A stretch of 64,000 bases of DNA from Pogostemon cablin (lineage: Eukaryota > Streptophyta > Magnoliopsida > Lamiales > Lamiaceae): positions 30,838,927-30,902,926 of the forward strand of contig CM042987.1 in assembly GCA_023678885.1 (NCBI GenBank), in the 5' to 3' direction. Under the pieces are notes generated by a model. It did no database searches, was not told the origin of the DNA, and worked only from the letters and a program-made list of their open reading frames with translations. Each line of letters starts with the position of its first letter. Position 1 is the stretch's first letter. The position numbers and the translations under genes were made by a program. Below, piece after piece: positions 45,791 to 57,084 of the stretch.

Positions 45791-46976
45791 GCTTCTTAAT
45801 GTGCCTCTCATAAATTAATGTTTATTTGTGTTCACCAAAGTTTCATAAAATACTAATTTAAAAAATAAATAAATATAAATATAGATAAAATAAATAAATA
45901 TTAAATGGGTAACCCGCGAGTTTTTATTATCGGGTATGAGACCGATAATGTTAAAAACTTATTTAATTTTAAACTTTATCTAAAGTATAATTAGTACAAT
46001 ATCAGAATTTATATTATATTTAATTAATAATAAAATATTTATCATAAAATATTAATTTAAACAATAAATAAATATAAATATAGATAAAATAAATGAATAT
46101 TAAATGGGTACGGATAATGGGCGAGTTTTGATAATTGGATATGAGACCGATACAGGTATGATAATAAATTTTTTAAACGGGACATGTATATATACGGGTA
46201 GTTAATATTTACACAAATACGAGTATGAGTACCCAAAAAAAATGCGGGTACCCTGCCCGTTGCTATCTCTATTTCTACATGCTATAACTTCACATTTTTT
46301 ATTTTTATTTTTTCAAAATTTATGCACATAATAATATATAGTACAATATTAACAGTTTCAAGGTTAAAAAATAGATTTTATAATATATTTAATTAATAAT
46401 ATTGTACTAATTTTTAATAAAATATTAATTTAAAATGGGACGGGTACGAATACGAGTAATTATTATTTAAACGGATATGAGTATGAGTATCCCAAAATTT
46501 TTGAGTTAATGTTTTTAACTCGAAATTAAATAGTAGTGAATTTCGAATTAAAAATTTGAGTCAAATCATGTTTCAATCAAAATTAATGAGTAGTGAATTT
46601 CGAGTCAAATTAATATTTCACTAGAAAATTTCACTTAAACATTCGAGTTAAAAAATTCGAGAATAATTTCACTCAACTTATTGAACTCAAATTGATTACT
46701 CGAAAATTCGTATTAGGGTTTTTTTTTCTATAATTTTTTGGGTAAAAAAAAGATATTAACTTAAATTTAGGATAGGAAAGTTAATCCATATTTTCTGCTG
46801 AGAGCTGCAGTTTTTTTCCCTTAATAGATGTAAGCTCGTCAAAATACTCCATGAGGTAATGGACAACAGTGCTATGCAAAATTAAAAAAAAAAACTTTTT
46901 TATTCTAATTTTAATTAAATATATTTTTATATTTGAATGGATAAAAATATTCTTCACTCGAATACGTAATAATGTA

Positions 46977-47246
46977 CTCCCTCCGTTCCAAAGACAAGTT
47001 CCCGGTTACTGTAGATACGAAGTTTAAGAAAAAATTAATTTTTGCTTTACTTTTAGGGGTAGTTTGGCATTTTTAGGTAATAATAAATTATAAAGTAAGT
47101 TATGTGAATTGTAAATGAGTGATAATTTTGAAATTAAAGTGTTTTGTGGGGTTATTGATTTGTGTATATTTCTTTATTTGGGGTGTGAACTTGTTTATGA
47201 GACGAAAAAAATAGAAAGTGTGAATTTGTTTGTGAGATGGAGGGAG
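46977..47246. mobile_element. Stowaway-type MITE with empty sites in A and B1
   Basis: Ends CTCCCTCCGTTCC and GAGATGGAGGGAG with TA on each side (46975-46976, 47247-47248). Copies A (near 6770) and B1 (near 39253) read straight through AATGTATTTGAGTAATAC, so this insertion is younger than the B1/B2 split or was lost from neither. Confidence 0.85.
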
Positions 47247-47695
47247 TATTTGAGTAATACAGTCGAATAAAGTATAGATAAGTGAAAAAAAATTCGAATT
47301 AAAATTCGAGTAAACAATTTTTTAAGAAAATATATTCATGTATTGCATTCGAGTAAAACAATATTCTCGAGTAATATATTCGAGTAATGTATTCGAGTTA
47401 ATTTTTTTCTTTTAAGTTATAAACATTATTGTTTCAAGTAATGTTTTTCAGTGGTTTTCCACTTTTTTTATTGCTTTATTTGAATAATAAAGGACATTTT
47501 GGTCATTCGGATATAAAAAGTATTTTGTTATATTTAGTATAAGTAGGGGTACAATAATTTTTTCACTCATACTCTATTTTAATGAGCCTTTGATGGACAG
47601 GAAGCTGCCACGTTTTAGTATTCTTTTTTTTTTCTTGATCAATTAATTATTTTGTTTTAATATATTAATTAACAATACTCTATTTAATCATGCAG

Positions 47696-47780
47696 ACGTA
47701 CTATATATGTCTGAAAGTGTTATTGCACATGGAGGATCGTGGATTTTGTCTGATGTTTCATATCCTCCACCGTGTGCTTC
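47696..47780 (+). pseudogene. Orphan terminal exon, copy B2, first
   Basis: Counterpart of the exon at 7235 (third copy in the window), with intact ATCATGCAG acceptor and the same following sequence. Confidence 0.4.
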
Positions 47781-49017
47781 TTAATGTGCCTCTCATAAAT
47801 TAATGTTTATTTGTGTTCACCAAAGTTTCATAAAATACTAATTTAAACAATAAATAAATATAAATATAGATAAAATAAATAAATATTAAATGGGTAACCC
47901 GCGGGTATGGGACCGATTATGTTAAAAATTTATTTAATTTTAAACTTTATCTAAAGTATAATTAATTCAATATCAGAATTTATATTATATTTAATTAATA
48001 ATAAATATTTTTTTAAATATTAATTTAAACAATAAATAAATATAAATATAGATAAAATAAATAAATATTAAATGGGTACGGATAACCGGCGAGTTTTGAT
48101 AAACGAGTATGAGACCGATACAGGTATGATAATAAATTTTTTAAATGGGACATGTATATATACAGGTAGTTAATATTTACACAAATACGAGTATGAGTAC
48201 CCAAACAAATGCGGGTACCCTGCCCGTTGCTATCTCTATTTCTACATGCCATAACTTCACATTTTTTTATTTTTATTTGTTTCAAAATTTAAGCACATAA
48301 TAATATATAATACAATATTAACAGTCTCAAGGTTAAAAATTAAATTTTATATTATATTTAATTAATAATATTGTACTAATTTTTAATAAAATATTAATTT
48401 AAAATGGGATGGGTATGAATACGAGTACTTATTATATAAACGGATTTGAGTATGAGTATCCGGCCAAAATAAGCGGGTACCTTACCTGTTGTCATCTCTA
48501 TTCCTACATGCTATAACTTTATACTTTTTTTCCTCAAAATTTATGCACATAATAATATAATACTTTTACGGAACCATAAAATTATTGCTTGTTTTTTCTA
48601 TAAAATTTATGCAATATTTTATAAATAATTACCTTTTTAGGAATGCAAAAATTATTATCGGACAGGAGGTAGTATATGTAAAATATATTTAAAATAATGT
48701 TTTAATCAATTTTTTTGAATTATTTAAATAATTTAAATAAATTACAGACCATTTAAATAATTAGATCAATTTTCAAACCAGTGATCTCAAAAAATTACAA
48801 TATATAGTGAATAGTGAGTCATATGTGGGACAATTTTACTGAAAGATGAAAATTGATACATTTGAAGTGAACGCTCAAAATGATAAAATTGGGACCTTTA
48901 GGATGCACGGAGGGGATATAAGTAAAAAAATAAATAAATAAAAAATATAATTAAAAAATAAATAAATTAAACATCAACCTTGCAACGCACGGATTATGAT
49001 TGCTAATTTTTCTAAAA

Positions 49018-49220
49018 CTCCACCGGTCCATTACTAAGAGTATCATTATGCTATTTTGGACGTTCAATCCTAAAGGTTTTATTTTCCCATCTTGAAAAAA
49101 AGGTCCACCTATAGTTCACCATTATCTATTAATAAAATTATCAACTACACATAAAATAATAATACATCTTAATTTACTATGGAAAAAGTAAATGAGACCC
49201 TTTAGACCGATTAGAGGGAG
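49018..49220. mobile_element. Stowaway-type MITE
   Basis: Copy B2 version of the element at 8575-8776, with CTCCACCGGTCC and GATTAGAGGGAG ends. Confidence 0.55.
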
Positions 49221-49366
49221 TAAAAATATTACTCTTAGCAAAATCTATTACTAATAATCCGTATGTTGTTATTTTTTTTCATTTTTGTTGTGATGAGTAA
49301 TATTTTTATTAAAAAAGTAATAGTTTATTGCTCAACAATTTTTATATACTTTTTTCAATCATGCAG

Positions 49367-49590
49367 ACTACGTAAATGTACCTAAAGCTGTTACGATGCA
49401 TGGAGGAAGGATAAGGAGATGTTCTACCTCATAACTAAAAATTAAAGGAATTATCTCAATAGATTTTATGTAATTTTTCCTTATCATCCACCATGTGTTT
49501 GTTCATGTTTTGTCATCTTATTCTCATGTTGTTCATTGGCACTTTTAAGCAAATTTAATGTTGTAATGTGTTGTGATGGTTGATCAATAA
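49367..49590 (+). pseudogene. Orphan terminal exon, copy B2, second
   Basis: Counterpart of the exon at 8925. One change turns the tail RKRT into RKCT. Acceptor and TGATCAATAATATT tail are kept. Confidence 0.4.
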
Positions 49591-49913
49591 TATTTTGCAA
49601 GTTTTACACCTTGCAAAATTTAATATAAACTTACGCATCCGTGAGTTTATCTATTTTAGCTATCTTTTACGTATTTTCGCATTCATATATGTTTATTGGA
49701 TTCTTCATATTAACTCATGTATATAAATAGTGTAATAATTGAATGATAAACACGAGAATATCCCACAGAATGAGTTTTGTGATACGAAAAAAAGTGATAA
49801 TATTTTAATAAAAAGTGATTTGTGATCAATAAAAAAATTGTAGTGATTTAATAAATAATTTCATGATTAATTCGTAGTATAAATATAAAGTGATATATAA
49901 TACAACAATAGTA

Positions 49914-50198
49914 CTTCCTCCGTCCACCCCAAATATTTTCATTTTACTATTTTGGGCGTACACTTCAAAGGTACTCATTTCTCCTTTTTAATATAATGAC
50001 CACACATATAACCCATCACTTACTACTAATATAATTATTTACCACACATAAAATAATAATACTCTTTGATCTATAAGAAATAAGCAAATAGCCACCTAAT
50101 TTGGATACTATAATTATTCACCACACATAAAATAATAATACTCTTTGAACTACAAGAAATAAGCAAATAGCCAGCTAATTTGGAGTGGACGAAGGGAG
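49914..50198. mobile_element. Stowaway MITE with internal duplication
   Basis: Counterpart of 9473-9673. The segment containing ACACATAAAATAATAATAC through AGCAAATAGCCA is present twice in tandem here and once in copy A. Confidence 0.7.
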
Positions 50199-50731
50199 TA
50201 ATACATTTTATATATATCAAGTCCTAAGACAAAGAAAGATCAACAAGATAATTTCGATTTTTTTATAATCTTACAAATATTAGATCAACAAGATAATTTC
50301 AATTTTTTTTTATAATCTTGCAATTATTAATATTAAAATTTTAAAATATATGATAATACATTAAAATTAGGTAAATTTTCCGATGTACCTGGACGCACAA
50401 ATGGAAATTTTGAACTTATATCACTAAATAAAAATATAAACACTAATGAAGAATAACTTGTATATTTTACTAGGGAATTTTCTATTAATTTTGCAGATAA
50501 AAAACTGAATATATATAAGTTATATATTTATAATCTTCCAGTGAACGGGTTCAACTAAGAACAAAGGAGTAAATAAAGCACCTAATAAGCATACCGATTT
50601 TGAGAAGACAATCTTTACTTATCTAAATGTTTTTTTTTCTCTTATATGTCATCTCCTACTTAATTCAACCTACATCATATATATCTCCATGCCTGCAAGT
50701 TTCGCTTCCAACAATTTCTTTAGAAGTTGCC

Positions 50732-51112
50732 ATGCCATACCCAGTCGTTGAAGAAAACGAATCTGATAGAAAGTTTCAAGCATTTATGTTAATTTTTTAT
50801 TCAAATCTGATTATCATTACGTATATTTAAATGTGTTTTGTTGATAATATTTTTATTATTTGGTGAAATCGGATGAGGCCATTGGTGGAGGACGCAAAGA
50901 AAGATGATGATTCACATGATTCCGATGATGAAGATCATGAGGACAAGGAAGATGACTCCCCAAGTTTCCTATATAATTTTTTCGTTATTGTTTAAATCCG
51001 TTTTTTTTTTCTTTTTTCCCTGTGATCGTGGATTACATATATCGTCGTTTCTTGAAATGAAAGGAAGACGATGATGCTAATGATCCCAATAATGAAGACA
51101 TGATGACAAGTA
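50732..51112 (+). pseudogene. Acidic-protein gene fragment, copy B2
   Basis: Second copy of the fragment at 10204-10610. The first piece again starts MPYPVVEEN (Ser replaces Ala two residues on) and the second begins MRPLVEDAKKDDD before the acidic run. The base pair before the second exon has changed: copy A reads TTCAG, this copy TCGG, which removes the splice acceptor. The third acidic block is also present, with a Asn-for-Asp type change. Whatever the original protein, this copy cannot be spliced as copy A could. The similarity to the N-terminus of NAC alpha subunits remains a weak guess. Confidence 0.4.
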
Positions 51113-51399
51113 AGATGACTCCAGATTTTCTATTTAATTTTTTCTTTTAGTTTCTACCTTTTTTATGTTATTTTCCTTCAGGATAATGTAATAAGTGATT
51201 TTGGTTGACACTTGAAATGATAGGTATTAAAATTCATTGATTAGAAAATCAAGTGAATACAAATTATGTATTGCTGGTGTTAGCAGCAACATTTTTATAT
51301 ATGCATGTTTTGTGATGTGATGAGTCAAATATTAAACTGTACTATTCAATGTACGTAGCACTTATCTGCGTAGTTTGCGTATTTCACTACAAGAAACTG

Positions 51400-51960
51400 T
51401 GAGATTAGCGACGGAAATTTTCGTCGCTAATGTTAGGAAAATCCGTCGCTAATCAGTTTACCGACGGATTACCGACGGAAATCGAATGGTCGCTATATCG
51501 AGCGTCGGTAATTATTTACCGACAGATTTTTAAATCCGTCGGTAAATATCGACGGAATTTTTCGTCGGTAAATAAAAATATCAGTCGGTAATTATGCAAC
51601 TCAAATTCATCGGAAACCAAAAACATAGCGACGGAATTACCGACGAAAATATCCGTCGCTAAGCACAAAATATTATGTCAAATAATACTTCCTTTAGCGA
51701 CGGAATTACCGACGGAATAAATTACCGACAGAAAAATCCATCGTTAAATACAAATATGGAATTATAAAAATTTATTTTAGCGACGGAATTACCGACGGAA
51801 TATTATACCGATGGATTTTTCCGTTGGTAAATACAAAATACTGAATTATGAAAACTTCTTTTAGCGACGGAATTACCGACGAAATATTATACCGATGGAT
51901 TTTTCCGTCGGTAAATAAAATGTATTTTCATATAAAATATAATTTAGCAACGGATTTGCT
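51400..51960. repeat. Left subterminal repeats of the CACTA element
   Basis: Many copies of ACCGACGGA, TCCGTCGGTAA and AGCGACGGAATTACCGACG in direct and inverted orientation. This is where CACTA transposases bind in characterised elements; the function here is inference. Confidence 0.85.
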
Positions 51961-52224
51961 GATAGAAATGTAGAAAGTGAGATTTAATGACCAATATATT
52001 CCGTCGTTAAAATATTATTATATTTGTATTATATATTTTAAATTAATATTAATACCTGATAAATAAATAAAAATTGTAATTAAATAAACCTTCAAATCAA
52101 AACCTAATATAAAATCTCCACAACTTTAAATAAAAATCCAAATTCGCCACAAAATATCAAATTCTACCAAATCCTTAATACAAAATATCTAATATATATG
52201 TCACAAACTTATCCCACTCAAGAG

Positions 52225-52340
52225 TCAATATAAAGATGTTTTAGAGGATGTTTCTTCTGATGGAACTTCCTTCACCTCGATATCTTTTGCCTTCTCAGCA
52301 TCTTTAAGTTTAACTTCTTCCATATACCGTTGTTCATATC
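52225..52340 (-). pseudogene. Lysine/glutamate-rich terminal exon inside the CACTA
   Basis: On the minus strand a CAGTCTTGCAG acceptor is followed by YEQRYMEEVKLKDAEKAKD, then IEVKEVPSEETSS, then a stop at 52225-52227. The sequence is charged and probably helical. It may be the last exon of the element's own minus-strand transcript, whose start would lie in the GC-rich region near 54600, or a second captured host exon. I do not recognise a family, and the open frame upstream of the acceptor is hydrophobic and probably intronic. Confidence 0.35.
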
Positions 52341-52774
52341 TGCAAGACTGATGAATTAGTGTATGCAAGCAAAAACGATTAAGCAAATCACACATAGGAG
52401 CATATGAAAGGCATATTAGTATGCGTGAGAGAAAGAAATTGAGGCAGAAAACAAGAGGCTTCAGTTCCCATGACATTATCACTGCAATAAGACTAATAAA
52501 GTATCAGTAAAGACCTATGGATCCACAAACTTATCCTTCTAAAGTATTTGCTTAAGCCTACAACTATATGTTAGTTGTACATACTTATCCTTCTAAAGTA
52601 TTCAATAAGATATTAACAAAATCATTTAAGTATGGAAATGAGAGTATAAGTATAAAACTTGATAAGATATTAAAATTCAAAGATCAACTAAAGGTAAATA
52701 CAACTCAAATTTTATATATAAATTTAAAGATAACAGGAGTAATACTTACCTGACAAGATTTCATGACATTGCAG

Positions 52775-54222
52775 AGGTGTTCAGTAGATTCATGGATGGC
52801 CTTGGAAATTTTAAGGCAACCTTGGGTGATGATGTGAAGGGACTTCTTTCTCTCTATGAAGCTTCTTTTCTGGCATTTGAAGCTGAGCCCATACTTGATG
52901 CAGCCAATCATTTCTCCACTCTTCATCTCACCAAAAAGCTCGAGCAATCTAAAACGGAACAGAGTGTAGTCGAGCAAATCAAGCATGCCTTGGAGCTTCC
53001 ACTGCACTGGAGGGTGCAGAAACTCCAAGCCAAATGGCTCATACACGTGTACGAATCCAGGCCAGATGCGAACCTAACTTTGCTGGAATTTGCTAAGTTG
53101 TATTACAACATAGCTCAAGCAAGTTATCAGGATGATATGAAACGCATTTCATGGTTAGTAGTTAAATTAGAAACATTTTGCCATTAATAAAATTTAAGAA
53201 TTAATTATTCATTTATATATTTGCAAATGTATGTTGAAAACAGGGGGCATAGAAAAAGTGGTCTAGGAGAGAAGCTGAGCTTCGCTAGAGACCGATTGGC
53301 GGAGAGCTTCTTATGGGCTCTGGGATTCACTCCTGAGCCTCAGTTTGGATACACAAGAGAGATTATGACTAAAGTGGCTCAAATGGTTTCAGTGATAGAT
53401 GACATCTATGACGTATATGGCACGCTTGAAGAAATCGAACTATTCACCAAGTTCATAGAAAGGTTGGTGTACAAAAAAGTTAATAACAACACCCAATTCA
53501 TGTATACATATAAATCAATCAAATATGAAAATACTAATGAATTTGGATGTATAATCCAGGTTGGACATTAATGAGTTGGAGAGTATTCCCCTGTACATGC
53601 AAATCTGTTTCATGGATCTGGAGAACTTCGTGAATGAATTAGGTTATCATGTTCTAAAAGAACAGGGTGTCAACATCGTCTCAAACCTTAGGAAATTGGT
53701 ATGCACACTACACACTACACACATTCTTAATTCCTTTTAATGGTACGTAGCAAGTATTAATATGCTGACATCTACTTATTATTACAGTGGATAGAGCTAT
53801 GCCAAACTTATATCGTGGAAGCAAGATGGTACCACAGTGTGTATTATCCCAAAACACACGAGTACTTCAACAATGGATGGATCTCAATTTCTGGTCCAAT
53901 CGTTCTTATGTATGGCTACTTTTGTCTCACAAACCCCATCAACAAGGAGGATTTGCAGATTTTAGAGCAGTATCCTGGTATCGTCCGTTGGCCGTCTGTC
54001 GTGTTTCGTCTTGCAGATGACTTCGGAACTTCATCGGTATGAATTCCAATCCCCATAAACCCATCTTCTCCACACAGATCATAAATTTGACTACATTAAT
54101 TAACATTTAATTGTGTATTTCTTACAGGAAGAAATCAAGAGAGGGGATGTTCCAAAGTCGATCCAGTGCTACATGCATGAAACTGGGTGTTCGGAAGAGG
54201 AAGCACGGGTGTACAAATCATA
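52775..54222 (+). pseudogene. Captured monoterpene synthase gene fragment (TPS-b type), five exons
   Basis: Terpene synthases ionise prenyl diphosphates with a metal cluster. Five exons join in frame: 52775-53153 (VFSRFMDGLGNFKATLGDD, LPLHWRVQKLQAKWLI), 53244-53462 (LSFARDRLAE; metal-binding DDIYD at 53398-53412), 53560-53698 (LESIPLYMQICFMDLENF), 53788-54036 (YIVEARWYHS, WISISGP, LADDFGTSS) and 54128-54222 (EEIKRGDVPKSIQCYMHETG). The second metal motif, (N/D)DxxTxxxE, spans the fourth junction. Sizes of 379, 219, 139 and 249 bp match standard exons 3-6 of plant TPS genes. All introns begin GT and end AG, and no exon has a stop. Missing are exons 1-2 (plastid transit peptide, RR-x8-W) and the last part of the C-terminal domain; similarity ends near GSEEEARVY and a stop follows. 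About 360 of roughly 600 residues remain, so no active enzyme is expected. Retained introns mean DNA-level capture. Family b and a Lamiaceae source are inferred from motifs. Confidence 0.9.
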
Positions 54223-54239
54223 GCTCAAAACTCTTATTA

Positions 54240-54660
54240 AAATTATAGAACAATTAAGTAAAAAAAAGGAGAAAGAGTGGATAACCTCAATTGCTCGTCC
54301 AAATATTGGGAAGGTCAAGCTGTCACGAGCAGGTGACCCAGAGTGGCAGGTCCGGCGAAGACCTGGAGGCACATGCGTTGTTGCGAACCGGGAGGGGAGG
54401 GGATTTTGGCGTCACGAACGGGTGGCTGACTTCGCGAGCGAGAAGCGGAAGTACGGTCAGCGGAGAAAAGGGGCGGCGGGTTCTTCGATTTGGCCGGCAA
54501 AAAGGGGGGTGGCGGATTCTTCGATTCGGCCGGCGACGAGAGGGGTGGCGGGTTCTTCGATTGGCCGGCGACGAGAGGGGTGGCGGATTCTTCAATTTGG
54601 CCAAGCGGGATTCAAAAATTTTGAAAACCCTTGAATTCTGAAGAACTGCGGGCTGCGCCT
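54240..54660 (-). other. GC-rich tandem segment of the CACTA element
   Basis: GC-rich sequence with about four repeats of 33-36 bp (54470-54600) built on GGGTTCTTCGATTTGGCCGG. It lies between the captured gene and the right subterminal repeats. In the maize Spm element a GC-rich first-exon region next to the subterminal repeats is the main regulatory and methylation target; the position here is similar, which is inference. Multiple frames open on both strands because of the composition. Confidence 0.45.
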
Positions 54661-54679
54661 CTTAAATTCAACTAAAACT

Positions 54680-55310
54680 TTATATATTTACCGACGGATT
54701 ATTCCGTCGGAAGATTAAAGACTAAAATTATTTTTCTAAAAATAAAATTTAATATATTTACCGACGAAAAAATCCGTCGGTAAATTAAAGATTAAAACTA
54801 TTTTTTTAAAAAATAAAATTTAATATATTTACCGACGGATAAATCCGTCGGTAAAGTAAAAAACTAAAATTAATTTTCTTTAAATAAAAAATTTATATAT
54901 TTACTGATGGAATAAATTCGTCGATAAATTAAAGACTAAAATTAATTTTCTAAAAAATAAAATTTAATATATTTACCGACGGAAAATATTCGTCGGTAAT
55001 TTAAAGATTAAAATTATTTTTTAAAAAATAAAATTTAATATATTTACCGACGGATAAATCCGTCGGTAAAGAAAAAAACTAAAGTAATTTTCTTTAAATA
55101 AAAATTTATTTATTTACCGACGGATTTAATCCGTCGGTAATCTTCTGGGATTTATTCCCTCCAAATTACCAACGGATTTACCGACGAAAAAAAAATTCGT
55201 CACTAATTCCGTCGGTAATCCGTCGCAAAAACCGTCGAAAATTTTTATTGATGATTTTTTAAAAATAAATTTTATTAAATTAATAAATCGTCGCTAATAT
55301 CCGTCGGTAT
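54680..55310. repeat. Right subterminal repeats of the CACTA element
   Basis: A unit of about 70-85 bp with paired TTTACCGACGGAT and AATCCGTCGGTAAA and an AAATTTAATATA spacer repeats about six times, so each unit is itself a small hairpin. Confidence 0.85.
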
Positions 55311-55370
55311 TTTGACTGTTTCTTGTAGTGTTTGTTGTTGGAGAGCAGATGGATGGTTCTTCCAACAAGT

Positions 55371-55970
55371 TTGAGCTGTGTAAGAGTCTTATTGGTCTCC
55401 AATAAAACAAGATGAAGAAAGGTGGCTGCAACCTATAATAGCAGCAAGGTGGAGAAGATAAAGCTAGTATGATGATATAAGGTCTAAGGTAGAGATTTGT
55501 GAAGATATAGACCATGCATACGTAGGTTCGACTTAGGGTTCGACATGTTTGAACAGGTCAAACTAAATACGGCGTGGTCGAACCGCAGAAGATTAAGGTG
55601 GGTTCGAGGTTGGTTCGACATGTTGAACAGATCGAACCAAAGGCAGCGTGATCGAACCACAACAGATTAACTAGGATTCGACTTGGGTTCGACTTCCTGG
55701 AACAGGTCAAACCAAACATGTTTTGGTCGAATCTATCAGGTTGCTTGAAGGATCAAGTGATAAGTGATAAGATTGATTTCATGCAGAAGTAAAAATAGAC
55801 CATTATGATTGGTTGGTAAGTAAGAGGTCGGATTGGTGACATGGCAATGGAATCTGTTGGAAAGGGAGCAGCTGGAAGCATCAATCAGTTAGTGAATCAG
55901 TTGGTTATAACTGATTCAGTGTGCTTGCTTCTGATTGGTTGAGAGAGTATCCAAAGCATGGTCACACACA
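55371..55970 (+). mobile_element. Copia 3'-end/LTR fragment between duplicated CACTA termini
   Basis: The sequence equals the region 17974-18577: last nine codons of RNase H, stop, polypurine tract and first part of the LTR. It is cut off just before the LTR TATA box. Left of it stands TCTTGTAGTG plus 40 bp of flank (55304-55370 in all); the same 67 bp, with one mismatch, follows at 55971-56037. The left joint shares AAGT with the target. Confidence 0.85.
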
Positions 55971-56037
55971 TCGGTATTTCGACTGTTTCTTGTAGTGTTT
56001 GTTGTTGGAGAGCAGATGGATGGTTCTTCCAACAAGT
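55971..56037 (+). repeat. Second copy of the CACTA right terminus and flank
   Basis: 67 bp equal to 55304-55370 (TCGGTATTT through CCAACAAGT) with one substitution. It contains the last 27 bp of the CACTA element without any element attached. Confidence 0.9.
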
Positions 56038-57084
56038 ATAAAATAATTAAATAATTTATATCACTTATTTATATAATTACAACATGTACACTAAGCTATG
56101 CATTGTTCGTGGGGATGATGTCATTCACAAGAAGTTTACGAAATTAGCCCGTGGATACAAATGAATCCTATCGATGTGTATCAGTCAATCTTATTGTTTG
56201 CATAAAATTAATATTAGGATTTAAAAAAATGATCATACTTTAAAATTAGACAAATTTTCTTATGTACTCGGTGCACAAATGCAAATTCATGCATCCTCAT
56301 TCAGAACTCATACACTAATAAATTAAAATATATCACATCCGTCCCACCATAACGTTTACATGGGGATGTAAGCGAATCAAACCGTTCGAAAACTAATCAA
56401 GTCTCGATTCGATAAAGTATTCGTTCGAGCTCGTTCGTTAACCTTAACGAGCCAAACCTAACTCAAAAGTTGAGTTCGAATAGATTATCAAACCAAACTC
56501 ATGCTCAAGGGTATGCGGCTCGAAAATTCGCGAACATATTTATTAAAGGGTTCATTAATGACTCGCGAACATGTTCATAAATTTAATTATTATATTTAAG
56601 TAGTATACATTATTATTTATTTATTATTATTTAATAATTAAATATTTATATGTAAAACACAAATATGATAATAGTTACGAATAATTGACTCTTTATATTT
56701 ATAAAGAAATAACATCCAATTTAAAAAAAAAATCAATAATTTCTATTTTTGAATCAGTGAAGATTGTATTTTCTATTATTTTCTTAATTTTAGACATGGA
56801 AGATTGTAAAAATAGAATCCCTAAATTTTTCTGTAGCAAGTTATACTTTTATATTGCACTATTTTAATTCGTTTCATCCCATAATTATCTTCATATTTTT
56901 AATTTCTATCCATCCCACAATAATTTACACCTCCAAAAAATTAAATATCCCTTCAATTCAATAACAAGAGAATTTATTTTAATTTAAAAAAGATTTGATA
57001 ACATTTTTAATAATAGAAATTGTAAATTGGTCTTACCGTGAGACAGTCTCATTTATGACTGCCCCTTAAAAATAATATAATATA
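56038..57084. other. Copy B2 spacer
   Basis: Follows 10891-11937 of copy A. It holds the same GTTCGAGCTCGTTCG block (about 56400-56560) and no gene. Confidence 0.5.

Larger units (their letters stand above)
38557..46490 (+). repeat. Segmental duplication, copy B1
   Basis: Homologous to copy A from 6031 to about 8020, interrupted by the satellite-bearing insertion at 39622-45569. It ends in CCCAAAAT, from where the sequence restarts at a point equivalent to 6291 of copy A, giving B2. Confidence 0.85.
51385..55330. mobile_element. CACTA (En/Spm) non-autonomous element with captured terpene synthase
   Basis: It starts CACTACAAGAAACTGTGAG and ends with the inverted CTGTTTCTTGTAGTG, the classical CACTA terminus. 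TTT flanks both sides (51382-51384, 55331-55333), the 3-bp target duplication; copy A has the empty site near 10850. Subterminal regions (51400-51960 and 54680-55310) are packed with ACCGACGGA/TCCGTCGGT and TAGCGACGGA words in both orientations, as expected of transposase binding sites. The 3946-bp element has no TNPD/TNPA-type transposase and instead holds five terpene-synthase exons (52775-54222) and a GC-rich segment. Confidence 0.92.

Noticed and set aside
52705..53046. Minus-strand frame opposite the terpene-synthase exon
   Set aside because: Shadow of the first captured exon; no independent support.
54169..54641. Arg/Gly/Pro-rich frames downstream of the captured terpene synthase
   Set aside because: Repeat-derived translations on both strands; no recognisable family.
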